DNA of 64,000 nucleotides, taken from NCBI GenBank assembly GCA_965197275.1, contig CBDAMQ010000032.1:310001-374000 (forward strand), in the 5' to 3' direction. The notes beneath the pieces were generated by a model. That model was not told the DNA's origin and made no database searches. It worked only from the letters and a program-made list of their open reading frames with translations. A program made the position numbers and the translations under genes. Position 1 is the first letter of the stretch, and every line of letters begins with the position of its first letter. This document shows positions 14,714 through 23,142 of the stretch, piece by piece. The DNA is from DASCOT01 sp965197275 (GTDB lineage Bacteria > Acidobacteriota > UBA890 > WLXD01).

Positions 14714-16240
14714 ATGGACGCCGACATTCCCGAACAGCTCAACATCGCCGACTGGTTTCTCGACGCGCGCGTGCGCGAGGGCAGGGGAGACCGGATCGCT
14801 GTGCGGACCGACGATGGCGAGTTGAGCTATCAGGATGTCCAGCGCCTGGCGAACCGCTTCGCCAACATCCTGCTGGAGGCCGGGATCGAGCCGGAGCAGC
14901 GCGTCATCATCGCCCTTCCCGACTCGGCCGCCTGGGTCGGAGCGTTCTTCGGCGCGCTGAAGATGGGCGCGGTGGTTGTCATGCTCAACCCGTCGCTGAA
15001 GGCGGAGGCCATCGAGTACTTCTTCAGCTACACGCGTGCCCGCGCCGCTGTAGTGCACGCCGACGGAGCGCCCGAGTTCCGGCTGGCCGCCACGGCGACG
15101 TCCAGCGTGAGGGATCTGTTCGTGCTCGGCGACCCCGACTGCGACGCCAGACTCGACGCTGCCTCGCATGACTTCGAGACGTACCCCACGCACCGCGACG
15201 ATGCGGCGATCTGGCTGTTCTCCGGTGGAACGACCGGCCAGCCGAAGGCGGTCGTCCAGAGCCACAACTCGTTCGTGAACACGACGCACTGCTACGCGCA
15301 CGGTGTCATCGGCTACCGCGAGAGCGACATCACGGTGTCGGTTCCGAAGCTCTTCTTCGGCTACGCCACCGGGTCCAACCTGTTGTTTCCGTTCTCGGTG
15401 GGTGCCTCCGTGGCCCTGTTCGAGGAACGTTGCACCGCTGAAGCGCTGTTCGCGCGCATCGCCAAACACCGGCCGACCATCCTCATCAACGTTCCGACGA
15501 TGATCAACAACATGCTGGGCGCGGACGGCGCCGGTGCGCACGATCTGTCGTGCCTGCGGCTGTCGACATCGGCCGGCGAAGCGTTGCCGGCCGAGCTTCA
15601 CGCACGCTGGGACGCGGCCTTCGGGGTCGAGCTACTCGACGGCCTCGGCACCGCCGAGCAGTGGCACGTGTTCATCTCCAACCGCCCGGGCGATGTCAGC
15701 CCCGGCACCCTGGGCAAGGTCGTCCCCGGATTCGAGGTACGCGTGTGCGACGAGCACGGTAACGACCTTCCGGACGACGAGATCGGCTACCTGTGGGTGC
15801 GCGGGAACTCGCGGGCGATCGGTTACTGGCAGCGCATGCGGAGCACGATGCAGGCGTTCCGGGGCGAGTGGTACGTGTCGGGTGACATGATTCGGCGCGC
15901 CCCTGACGCGACGTTTGTCTATTGCGGTCGCGACGACGACATGCTGAAGGTATCCGGGAAGTGGCTATCTCCTGGCGAGGTGGAGAACTGTCTGATGGGG
16001 CACGCGGCGGTGAGTGAGGTCGCCGTCGTGGGGGTGGAGATCGAAGGCTTGGTGAAGCCGAAGGCCTTCGTCGTCGCGACGTCGGGCCAGCGGCCCGATC
16101 GCCACCTCGTTGAGGAGCTCAAAGAGCATGTCCGGCGGACCTTGGAGCCCTACAAGTATCCGCGCGAGGTAGAGTTTCTGGAGGACTTTCCCCGCACCCA
16201 TCTCGGCAAGATCGATCGCGGCGCGTTGAAGCGCCACTAG
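14714..16240 (+). CDS. Benzoate-CoA ligase family (probable anthranilate-CoA ligase)
   Basis: A 508-residue ANL-superfamily adenylate-forming enzyme. ATG 14714 is chosen because the conserved start (IPEQLNIADWFLDARV) follows; earlier in-frame ATG 14642 lies within the operator. Motifs are LFSGGTTGQPKAVVQSHN (phosphate loop, about residues 166-183), GLGTAEQWHVFISNRPG (substrate pocket), SGDMIRR, the hinge YCGRDDDMLKVSGKWLSPGE and the catalytic Lys in HLGKIDRGAL. The benzoate-CoA ligase family activates benzoate, 2-aminobenzoate or 4-hydroxybenzoate. The divergent monooxygenase-reductase operon and the nearby kynureninase make anthranilate (2-aminobenzoate) the most likely acid. It would act in the cytoplasm as the entry step. 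Salicylate or benzoate cannot be excluded. Confidence 0.87.
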   Translation: MDADIPEQLNIADWFLDARVREGRGDRIAVRTDDGELSYQDVQRLANRFANILLEAGIEPEQRVIIALPDSAAWVGAFFGALKMGAVVVMLNPSLKAEAIEYFFSYTRARAAVVHADGAPEFRLAATATSSVRDLFVLGDPDCDARLDAASHDFETYPTHRDDAAIWLFSGGTTGQPKAVVQSHNSFVNTTHCYAHGVIGYRESDITVSVPKLFFGYATGSNLLFPFSVGASVALFEERCTAEALFARIAKHRPTILINVPTMINNMLGADGAGAHDLSCLRLSTSAGEALPAELHARWDAAFGVELLDGLGTAEQWHVFISNRPGDVSPGTLGKVVPGFEVRVCDEHGNDLPDDEIGYLWVRGNSRAIGYWQRMRSTMQAFRGEWYVSGDMIRRAPDATFVYCGRDDDMLKVSGKWLSPGEVENCLMGHAAVSEVAVVGVEIEGLVKPKAFVVATSGQRPDRHLVEELKEHVRRTLEPYKYPREVEFLEDFPRTHLGKIDRGALKRH

Positions 16241-16252
16241 TCGGAGGTCCCG

Positions 16253-17302
16253 ATGCCCAAGGGGTTGCGCACACTGCTGGTGGTGGTCTCGGCGCTGGTG
16301 GTAGTTTCGTTCGCGCTGCTGGTGATCAACCAGACCGCCGGCGTGGTTACGCTGGCCGACGCCCTGCGACCGGGTCTGGGGCCGTTGGTTCTCTGGAGCC
16401 TGGTGGCGGTCTATGCGGTGTTGTTGCTGACCCCGCTGGTGTTGTTCTTGCGGCTGCGCAAGCCGCTGGTGGCGCCGACCGAGAGCCAGGGACCGGAACA
16501 CAAAGCGTATCTGCGCAGGCTGGCGGCACAACTGTCGGAGAACGATCGGGTATCGTGCCGGCCGCTCGAGACGCAGGAACAGATCGAGTTGGCGCTATCC
16601 GAGCTCGATGCCTGCGCCGACGCCCTGGTCAAGGCGCATGCCGGACGCGTGTTCCTGGCCACGGCGGTCTCACAGAGTGGACGCCTCGACGCGTTCATGG
16701 TGCTCGGGCTGCAGTTGCGCATGGTCTGGCAGCTGGCGCACCTTTACGCCCAGCGACCGACGGTTCGGGAGCTGATCCACCTCTACGCTAACGTCGCCGC
16801 GACGTCGTTCGTCGCCGGCTCGCTGGAGGATATCGACGTCGGCGAGCAGATCGCCCCGATCCTGTCGGCCTCGTTGCCTGCTATCGCTGCCGAGGTACCC
16901 GGGTTGCGCGTCGCGGCGGGGTTGGTGGCGAGCTCGATCGTTACCGGCACCGCCAACGCGTTCCTGACGTTGAGGGTGGGAATGGTGGCAAAGCGCTACT
17001 GCGCACCGTTGGTGGCGGAGCGTCGCGGGGTGGTTCGTCGTGCCGCTGTTACCCAGGCGACGAAGCTGCTGGGCGAAGTGGTGGCGAGCGGGAGTGCCAG
17101 CGTGTCCAAGGCGATCTGGGGCGCGTCGCGTCAGGGAGTGGGCGCCACCGTCTCCGGAGTGACGGACCTGGCCAAAGGAGCCGGAGGCGCCGTCGCCGGA
17201 TTGGCCAAGGGAGCCGGCGAGGCCGTCGTCGGGCTGGCGAAGGACGCCGGCGATACAGCGCTGTCGGTGGTGCGCCGCAAGGAACGGGACCAGCCTCAAT
17301 AG
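16253..17302 (+). CDS. DUF697 (YcjF-like) membrane protein
   Basis: A 349-residue membrane protein 12 bases after the ligase. Two transmembrane segments are clear at about residues 8-28 and 40-65. A cytoplasmic stretch follows, then the DUF697 signature region with VAATSFVAGSLEDIDVGEQI, a hydrophobic LRVAAGLVASSIVTGTANAF segment and a basic region. The last 80 residues contain four irregular repeats of the type GAGGAVAGLAKGAGEAV, probably an amphipathic or membrane-associated helix. DUF697 proteins are linked to stress and GTPase-like partners in some bacteria, but function is unknown. No obvious tie to anthranilate degradation; the close spacing suggests read-through. Confidence 0.75.
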   Translation: MPKGLRTLLVVVSALVVVSFALLVINQTAGVVTLADALRPGLGPLVLWSLVAVYAVLLLTPLVLFLRLRKPLVAPTESQGPEHKAYLRRLAAQLSENDRVSCRPLETQEQIELALSELDACADALVKAHAGRVFLATAVSQSGRLDAFMVLGLQLRMVWQLAHLYAQRPTVRELIHLYANVAATSFVAGSLEDIDVGEQIAPILSASLPAIAAEVPGLRVAAGLVASSIVTGTANAFLTLRVGMVAKRYCAPLVAERRGVVRRAAVTQATKLLGEVVASGSASVSKAIWGASRQGVGATVSGVTDLAKGAGGAVAGLAKGAGEAVVGLAKDAGDTALSVVRRKERDQPQ

Positions 17303-17335
17303 CAGGTCGCTGCAGCCCGCGCCGCCAATGGTTGC

Positions 17336-20020
17336 CTAACCCTGGCGCAGCGCCGCCACCGGACTGACGCGCGCAGCCCGCCGCGCCGGCACGTAGCAGG
17401 CCGCCATTGCCACCAGCGCGAGCCCCCCCGCCGCCGCCGTCAGCACCCCGGCGTGAGTCGTCGAGACACCGAAAAGCAGCCCTTCGAGCAGCCTGCCGGC
17501 GAGCAACGATCCCACGGTGCCGATTGCCGTTCCGATGAGCGTCAGACGTGCGCCGCGGAGGGTTACGAGGCCGACCACCCCCGATCGCGCCGCGCCCAGC
17601 GCCACCCGCACGCCGATCTCGTGCGTGCTGCGGCTCACCCAGTAGGAGATGACTCCGTAGATACCGGCTCCCGAGATCGCCATCGCCACGGCGGCGAACG
17701 CCGTCAGCAGTGTTGCGTAGAAGCGGTTGCCCGCCAGTGAGGCGGTGACCAGATCGGCCACCGGGAGCACGCTGTGCGGTGGCTGCCGCGGGTCGCGGGC
17801 CAGAACGGTCGCGCGTACCCTCGCCGCTGCCGCGGCCGGGTCCGGCGTGCGCACCACGACGGTCAATGTGCCCCAGGGAAGCTCACGAAACGGGACGTAG
17901 AGCTCTGGCCGGGGTTCGGATCTGAGGCCGCGGAAACGGACATCTCCCACAACGCCGACAATCTCGTGCTCGATTGCTCCTCTGAAGAAGATCGTTACTC
18001 GTTTGCCCAGTGGGCTCTCACCGGGCCAGACGTTGCGCGCCAGGGTCTCGTTGACGACCGTGACCGGTCGATCCTCGACGCCATCCGCCGCCCTCAGGGT
18101 GCGGCCGGCAAGCAACGGGATTCCCAGCGCCTCGGTGTAGCCGGGTGTCGCAAACCGATAGTCGGCACGCGGCAGATCGGCGCGTTCGCCCTCGAAGTTC
18201 TCCGGCATGAACGGCGAGTCGAAATCGATGCCGACGGGGTCCATAGGCAGACCGGTGGCCCCGCCCACTGCCTCGACACCGGTCATCGTTCGGAGCTCGG
18301 CGAGCAAGTCGTCGAAGTAGCGACGCTGCACGTCCTCATCAGCGTATCTTCCCGGGTTCAAGAAGATGCGTGCTGCCAGCGCCTGCCCGGCGTCATATCC
18401 CGGATCGACGCTCGCCAGCCTGAACAGGCTGAGCAGGAGCATCCCGGCGCCGGTGATCAGAGTCATGGTGATCGCCACCTGCGACACCACGAGCCCGGCC
18501 CGCGCGTGTCCGCCGGCTGTGGACGTGGCGCCGGTTCCACGCAGCGCGCGACTGGGGTCGATCGACGCGGACTGCCAGGCCGGCAGGACGCCGAAGAGGA
18601 CTCCGGTCGCCAGCGCCACGGCGAAGCCGAACCCGAGCACGGGCAGATCGAGCCGGATATCGGCGACGCGAGGCAGTACGGCCGGGGCGGCGGCGAGGAG
18701 CAAGGAGTGCCCGATACGCGCCACCCCGATCCCGACGGCGCCACCGAGCAACGCGATCGCCAGACTTTCCAGCATGGCTTGCCGCGCGATGCGGCCCCGC
18801 GAAGCTCCGACTGCGGCTCGGATTGCGTATTCCCGCCTACGGACGGTGGCGCGGGCCAGCAACAGGTTGGCGAGGTTGGCACAGGTGATCAGGAGGACGA
18901 ACGTTACCGCCCCGAAGGTAATCAAGAGCGCCGGCCCGATGGCGCCGACGATGCGATCGTGCGCCGGCATGACGGCCACGTCCCACCCGGCGTACGCTGG
19001 GATCGCCTCGCCGATGGCCTCCGATAGCGCCGACATCTCCCGTTGAGCCAGCTCGATTGTGGTGCCGTCGCGCAGGCGCCCAACGGTGTTGAGGCGACGC
19101 GTCATGGCGACGTCCTCGACGTCGAACCACACCGGGATCCAGACCTCGATGTCATAGCCCGGGATAGGCACTTGCGGCGGCATCACGCCGACGATCTCGT
19201 GTGGTGCTCCGTCGAGTCCGACCGACCGACCGATGACCTGCGGATCACTTCCCCAACGGTCGCGCCACAGCTGGTGCGAGACCACCGCCGCGCGGGCCGG
19301 GGCCCCGCGCACCTCGTCCTGCCGGTTGAACCCGCGACCGAGCGCCGGGCGTACGCCCAGCACGTCGAAGAAGTTCACCCCGACCTTCAACGCGTAGCCG
19401 AGCTCCTGCGCTTCGGCATCCGGTTCCTCTAGCGTCAGCGAATCGAAGTACCACGCGGTGATGCCCTGGAACGACTCGGCGTGCTCGCGCCAGTACTCCA
19501 GGTTCTGCGGCGATGTCGTTCCCGGAGCTCCCGGCTGTTCCGCTCTCGTTTGCACCAGGAAGACGACTCGGTCTGGGTCGGTGAGAGCGAGCGGTCGGAG
19601 CAGGACCCCGTACACCACGCTGAAGATTGCGGTGTTGGCGCCGATACCGAGCGCCAGCGTGAGGGTAGCCAGGAGGACGAAGCCGGGGCGCATGCGAAGC
19701 GCCCGGATCGCATAGCGAAGGTCAACGAACAGGTTGCCCACGAGACCCTCCGGGTCGGTGGTGGGGAGACGCGTCTCGTCGCATGGTCGCCATCGGCGGT
19801 CCAGGCGGATACGGCAGCCGGCGCCGAGGACGGCGATGCACTCCCCGAACAGCGTCGCGAGCCGCGCCCTGGGGGTGGCCAAGTCGGCGATCCGATCGCT
19901 GAACAGTTGCACCAGAAACTCACTGTCGCGATGGCGTTTCGCCGCCGGCAACGCCATCAGGCAGCTGCGGAAGATCCGCACCGCCAGCCGCCCGGCAAAC
20001 GACGGTGGTTGTTGCCGCAC
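17336..20020 (-). CDS. ADOP-type FtsX/MacB permease
   Basis: An 894-residue ABC-type permease of the ADOP group (duplicated orphan permease, described in Acidobacteria). An N-terminal soluble segment of about 85 residues precedes the first core (LRYAIRALRMRPGFVLLATL, then a MacB periplasmic domain) and an FtsX triad of helices around residues 340-450. A second periplasmic domain and FtsX unit end at the C-terminus with PARRAARVSPVAALRQG. This two-core layout is typical for the family, which lacks a fused ATPase. The substrate is unknown. It starts 4 bases after the PadR-family regulator stop, a pairing often seen for ADOP genes, so PadR is the likely controller. Confidence 0.9.
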   Translation of the reverse strand: MRQQPPSFAGRLAVRIFRSCLMALPAAKRHRDSEFLVQLFSDRIADLATPRARLATLFGECIAVLGAGCRIRLDRRWRPCDETRLPTTDPEGLVGNLFVDLRYAIRALRMRPGFVLLATLTLALGIGANTAIFSVVYGVLLRPLALTDPDRVVFLVQTRAEQPGAPGTTSPQNLEYWREHAESFQGITAWYFDSLTLEEPDAEAQELGYALKVGVNFFDVLGVRPALGRGFNRQDEVRGAPARAAVVSHQLWRDRWGSDPQVIGRSVGLDGAPHEIVGVMPPQVPIPGYDIEVWIPVWFDVEDVAMTRRLNTVGRLRDGTTIELAQREMSALSEAIGEAIPAYAGWDVAVMPAHDRIVGAIGPALLITFGAVTFVLLITCANLANLLLARATVRRREYAIRAAVGASRGRIARQAMLESLAIALLGGAVGIGVARIGHSLLLAAAPAVLPRVADIRLDLPVLGFGFAVALATGVLFGVLPAWQSASIDPSRALRGTGATSTAGGHARAGLVVSQVAITMTLITGAGMLLLSLFRLASVDPGYDAGQALAARIFLNPGRYADEDVQRRYFDDLLAELRTMTGVEAVGGATGLPMDPVGIDFDSPFMPENFEGERADLPRADYRFATPGYTEALGIPLLAGRTLRAADGVEDRPVTVVNETLARNVWPGESPLGKRVTIFFRGAIEHEIVGVVGDVRFRGLRSEPRPELYVPFRELPWGTLTVVVRTPDPAAAAARVRATVLARDPRQPPHSVLPVADLVTASLAGNRFYATLLTAFAAVAMAISGAGIYGVISYWVSRSTHEIGVRVALGAARSGVVGLVTLRGARLTLIGTAIGTVGSLLAGRLLEGLLFGVSTTHAGVLTAAAGGLALVAMAACYVPARRAARVSPVAALRQG

Positions 20021-20024
20021 CGGT

Positions 20025-20390
20025 CTACTGCCGACGTTGGGACAACGAAGGCTCGTCGATCAGATCCCGGTCGCGGGCCAGGTCCAGTAGCTCGGCGAGT
20101 CGGATCATCTCTGCGCGCAACACCTGCTCGCCCAGTTCGGTCATCGCGTAGTAGCGGCGGCGGCGATCGCCGGCCTCGCTGGGTGGCTGCGACTCCCGTA
20201 CCAGGCGCGCGGCGAGAAGTCGTTGAAGGCCCGCGTACAGGGTGCCGGACCGCAGTGGCCGGCGTCCTCGGAGCTCGATCGCCTTGATCATGGCGTAGCC
20301 GTGCTGCTCGCCGTCCGACAGCGTCAACATGATGTTGAGCGCCAGATCGGTCAGCGGCAGATGTGTCCGGATCGCGTCGCTCACGGGCAT
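20025..20390 (-). CDS. PadR family transcriptional regulator
   Basis: A 121-residue PadR winged-helix regulator. LTDLALNIMLTLSDGEQHGYAMIKAIEL gives helix 1-2, followed by LRSGTLYAGLQRLLAARLVRE, the recognition helix and wing approach, then RRRYYAMTELGEQVLRAE. The C-terminal dimerisation helix is short. PadR proteins are usually repressors released by small ligands, and in Acidobacteriota they often precede an ADOP permease as here (4-base gap). Autoregulation would involve the region 20391-20614, which contains a 19-bp direct repeat but not the ATGT-N8-ACAT palindrome typical of PadR operators. Confidence 0.9.
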   Translation of the reverse strand: MPVSDAIRTHLPLTDLALNIMLTLSDGEQHGYAMIKAIELRGRRPLRSGTLYAGLQRLLAARLVRESQPPSEAGDRRRRYYAMTELGEQVLRAEMIRLAELLDLARDRDLIDEPSLSQRRQ

Positions 20391-20480
20391 CTCGCGGGTT
20401 CGATCAAGGGAACGTTGTTGGCAGACCGCGCGGAAAGCTCCTCGTCAGGCGGAGGAAACTATTCTTTGTTAGAAGTCTAC

Positions 20481-20518
20481 TTTCCAAGAGGTTAGATCGT
20501 TTCCAAGAGGTGAGATCG
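20481..20518. repeat. 19-bp direct repeat, two copies, upstream of padR-like gene
   Basis: Adjacent copies at 20481-20499 and 20500-20518 differ at one base and read TTTCCAAGAGG(T)(T/G)AGATCG. They lie about 90 bases upstream of the PadR start and also downstream of the beta-helix gene. They could be a tandem binding site (19 bp is nearly two helical turns) or a duplication. Nothing else is recognised between 20391 and 20614. Confidence 0.75.
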
Positions 20519-20614
20519 CACCCTCTCTCGTATATCGATGGCGTGGAGTCACATTCTGGGTCAATGGGAGGCCGCCCGAGGCAGTGGCGACGGTGATGAC
20601 CTTTGGCGGTTGCG

Positions 20615-21724
20615 CTAGGCGGCAATCGTTCCGCAGGCGCCGGCAGCCGGCAGAGTGTCTGAACCGGTGGCGAACGGCCCGCCCGAGAAACCGAGGTCGT
20701 TGCGCGTGCCATCCAAGTCGTTGCACGCCGCCGCCGGGTCGCCGCGGTCCATTGCCTTGCCGGCTCCCGCCAGATCGAAATCCGAGAAGCTCGCAGCGTC
20801 GGCATCGGCGGGCGGTCGGGCCGCGAAACGCGGGTTGCCGTCGATGTTGCGCGCTACGAGCGGGTCCGGGCGCCGATTCTGTAGCTGGCGGATCTTCTTC
20901 CAGTCCCGCCCGCCGCGCAGGATTGCCGCGATCGTATTCTGATGGAATCCGTTGTAGTGGATTGACGCCTGGTCGTCGCTGAAGTCGCAAATGCCGCGGC
21001 CGCGTCGGCCGGCTCCGGCTGGCGTGCCGTTCCACACCAGTAAGTTGTTACGAACGACCGGGGCGCCGCCGCGAGAGATCAGGCCGTTGCTGTCGCTGCG
21101 AGCAATGGTGTTGTTGATCACCCACGGCGAAGCCGCGACGATCTCGATGGCGTGGGGATCACCGCTGCCGTCGTTGGTGTTGTAGATGACGAGGTTGTTG
21201 TAAATCAACGGCGCGCCACCGCCACCGACGTAGATTCCACTTCCCTGCTGAGTGGCACGGTTCGCACTGACGATCGTTCTCACGATTGTCGGGCTGGCGT
21301 TGTGGATGTAGATGCCGCCGCCACGTCGAGCGACACCGCCGGTGATTACCACCGAATCCAGAACGCTGTCTGGCCCCTCGCGGCTGGAAAAGCGCACCAC
21401 AGGCCCGGCACCTTTGCCGCGAATTACCGTGGCGTCGCCGCTCCCTTTGACTCGGACAGCTTTGCCTCTGAAGTTGATGCGCTCGACGTACTCGCCCGGG
21501 CTGAGCTCGATCACGTCACCGTCAGCCGAAGCGTCGATCGCCTCCTGGATCGACTCTCCGGGCGCCACCGAGATCGTGTCGCGCTGCCCGCTGCGGCCCG
21601 TGACCGGCGCCGGCGAGGCCGTGATCGCCAGGAGCGCGAGCCAGGTGACGGATCTCGAGGAGTATGGAGCTGGGGGCAATCCGGCCTCCAAGCGAATGGT
21701 GCACGGTCTCTGCACGCCAGGCAC
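20615..21724 (-). CDS. Right-handed parallel beta-helix repeat protein, secreted
   Basis: A 369-residue protein with a hydrophobic export segment (VTWLALLAITASPAPV, about residues 26-41). The mature part begins ISVAPGESIQEAIDASADGD, the standard entry to pectin-lyase-like folds, followed by beta-helix coils rich in Asn and Gly such as GGGIYIHNASPTIVRTIV and PLIYNNLVIYNT. The C-terminal part has FSDFDLAGAGKAMDRGDP and NDLGFSGG, typical of secreted PbH1-type proteins. Such proteins are polysaccharide lyases or surface proteins; no catalytic residues can be assigned, so substrate is unknown. Start ATG 21724; the first 25 residues may be untranslated if an inner start is used. Divergent from the adaptor operon. 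Confidence 0.75.
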   Translation of the reverse strand: MPGVQRPCTIRLEAGLPPAPYSSRSVTWLALLAITASPAPVTGRSGQRDTISVAPGESIQEAIDASADGDVIELSPGEYVERINFRGKAVRVKGSGDATVIRGKGAGPVVRFSSREGPDSVLDSVVITGGVARRGGGIYIHNASPTIVRTIVSANRATQQGSGIYVGGGGAPLIYNNLVIYNTNDGSGDPHAIEIVAASPWVINNTIARSDSNGLISRGGAPVVRNNLLVWNGTPAGAGRRGRGICDFSDDQASIHYNGFHQNTIAAILRGGRDWKKIRQLQNRRPDPLVARNIDGNPRFAARPPADADAASFSDFDLAGAGKAMDRGDPAAACNDLDGTRNDLGFSGGPFATGSDTLPAAGACGTIAA

Positions 21725-21918
21725 GCTCGTCGCGCCAGGCGGGTGGCTCGAGTATGGCGAACCGATTCCGGGCCACGGCTGCTCTTTCGCCCCGGGGCTC
21801 TCCGGCCCGCGCTGTTGTCAGCGACGGAACACGCCGTCGAAAGATGATTCGTGCGCGTCCTATAGGAGAGAATGTGGGTCTGCCTGCTCCCCCAAGGGCT
21901 CTGGAGCGCGAATCGTCC

Positions 21919-23142
21919 ATGCGCGATCGCCGAAACGTCACGCTTCGCGGAGCGCTGCTCGCCGGCACGCTGTTGGTGTTGCCGGCCGGCTGCTCCGCTG
22001 AACGTTCCGCCGCTGCTGACCCATCGGTTCCCGAAAGGTCCGCGGTCGCCGAAGACGTGGTCCGCGAAGGGGCATTCCATCAGACGCTGCTGATGACCGG
22101 CGAGTTGCGAGCGGCGTATGGCGAGCAAATCCAGGTACCGCGGTTACCGAACTGGGAAACGACCATCCGCTGGATGGTCGAAGATGGTGCATTCGTCGCC
22201 GAGGGGGACCGCCTCGTCGAGCTCGACACGGCGCAGATCGCCAGTGACCTGGAGAACAAGATCACCGCTCGCCAGACGGCGCTGAACGCGTTGGTCGGTC
22301 GCGAAGCCGAGCTCCAGGGACAGACGGCACAGAAGGAGTTCGACGTCGAGCGGAACCGCGTCTTGATGCGCAAGGCCGAGATCGAGGCAGAGGTTCCCGA
22401 GGACGTGCAGACGCGCAAGACGTATCAGGAAAAACAGCTCGCCCTCGATCAGGCGCGAGTCGGTCACGAAAAGGCGGTGGCGGACCTCCAGGGACACCTG
22501 GACGCCGCCCAGGCCGAGCTCGAGGTGCTCCGCATCGACGTCACCAAGAGCGAGCGCGAGGTAGCTGAGGCGCGCCGGGCGATCGATACCATGGTGCTGC
22601 GGGCGCCCCAGTCCGGCATCGCCGTGGCGCTGGAGAATCGGCGCGAGGATCGCAAGTTCCAGGTTGGCGATACCGCTTGGGTTAGCAGCAACATCATGGA
22701 GATCCCCGACCTGTCGAAAATGATCGTCGAAGCGCGGTTGTCCGACGTCGATGACGGCAAGGTCACGCCCGGGATGCGCGTGCAGTGCACGCTCGATGCG
22801 TATCCGGAGCGCACCATCGGCGGCGTCGTGCGCGAGATCGCCCCGGTCGCGAACACCGCCGATCGTCGATCCATGCAACGCTTTTTCCTCGCCTATCTCG
22901 ACCTGGATGAATCCGACCCGGACATCATGCGTCCGGGCATGTCGGTGAAGGTGGAAGTCGAAACCGCGGCCCGCGACCAGGTCGCGCTGGTGTCACGCCG
23001 GGCGCTGGAGTTCGGCGACGATGGTGCCTTTGTCGTGCTCGCCAACTCCGAGCGCCACCCAGTACGGCTCGGGCCCTGCAACGCGCACGAGTGCGTGCTC
23101 GAGGAGGGACCGCCGCTGGGGACCCGGGTGGTGCTGCGTTGA
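21919..23142 (+). CDS. HlyD/MacA-family periplasmic adaptor lipoprotein
   Basis: A 407-residue membrane-fusion/adaptor protein. ATG 21919 gives a lipoprotein signal (LLAGTLLVLPAGC) with Cys25 as the lipidation site. GTG 21874 has a better AGGAGAG ribosome site and would only lengthen the leader. The order is beta-barrel/lipoyl half (WMVEDGAFVAEGDRLVELD), a long alpha-helical hairpin (about residues 100-220, charged heptads), a lipoyl second half (TMVLRAPQSGIAVALENRR) and a beta-barrel ending LEEGPPLGTRVVLR. It heads a four-gene operon with two more adaptors and a MacB-type permease. TolC-type outer-membrane and ATPase partners are not encoded here. Confidence 0.85.
   Translation: MRDRRNVTLRGALLAGTLLVLPAGCSAERSAAADPSVPERSAVAEDVVREGAFHQTLLMTGELRAAYGEQIQVPRLPNWETTIRWMVEDGAFVAEGDRLVELDTAQIASDLENKITARQTALNALVGREAELQGQTAQKEFDVERNRVLMRKAEIEAEVPEDVQTRKTYQEKQLALDQARVGHEKAVADLQGHLDAAQAELEVLRIDVTKSEREVAEARRAIDTMVLRAPQSGIAVALENRREDRKFQVGDTAWVSSNIMEIPDLSKMIVEARLSDVDDGKVTPGMRVQCTLDAYPERTIGGVVREIAPVANTADRRSMQRFFLAYLDLDESDPDIMRPGMSVKVEVETAARDQVALVSRRALEFGDDGAFVVLANSERHPVRLGPCNAHECVLEEGPPLGTRVVLR

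Noticed and set aside
17774..19027. 417-residue plus-strand frame opposite the ADOP permease
   Set aside because: It is antisense to a clearly conserved protein and encodes a low-complexity Arg/Asp/Gln-rich sequence.
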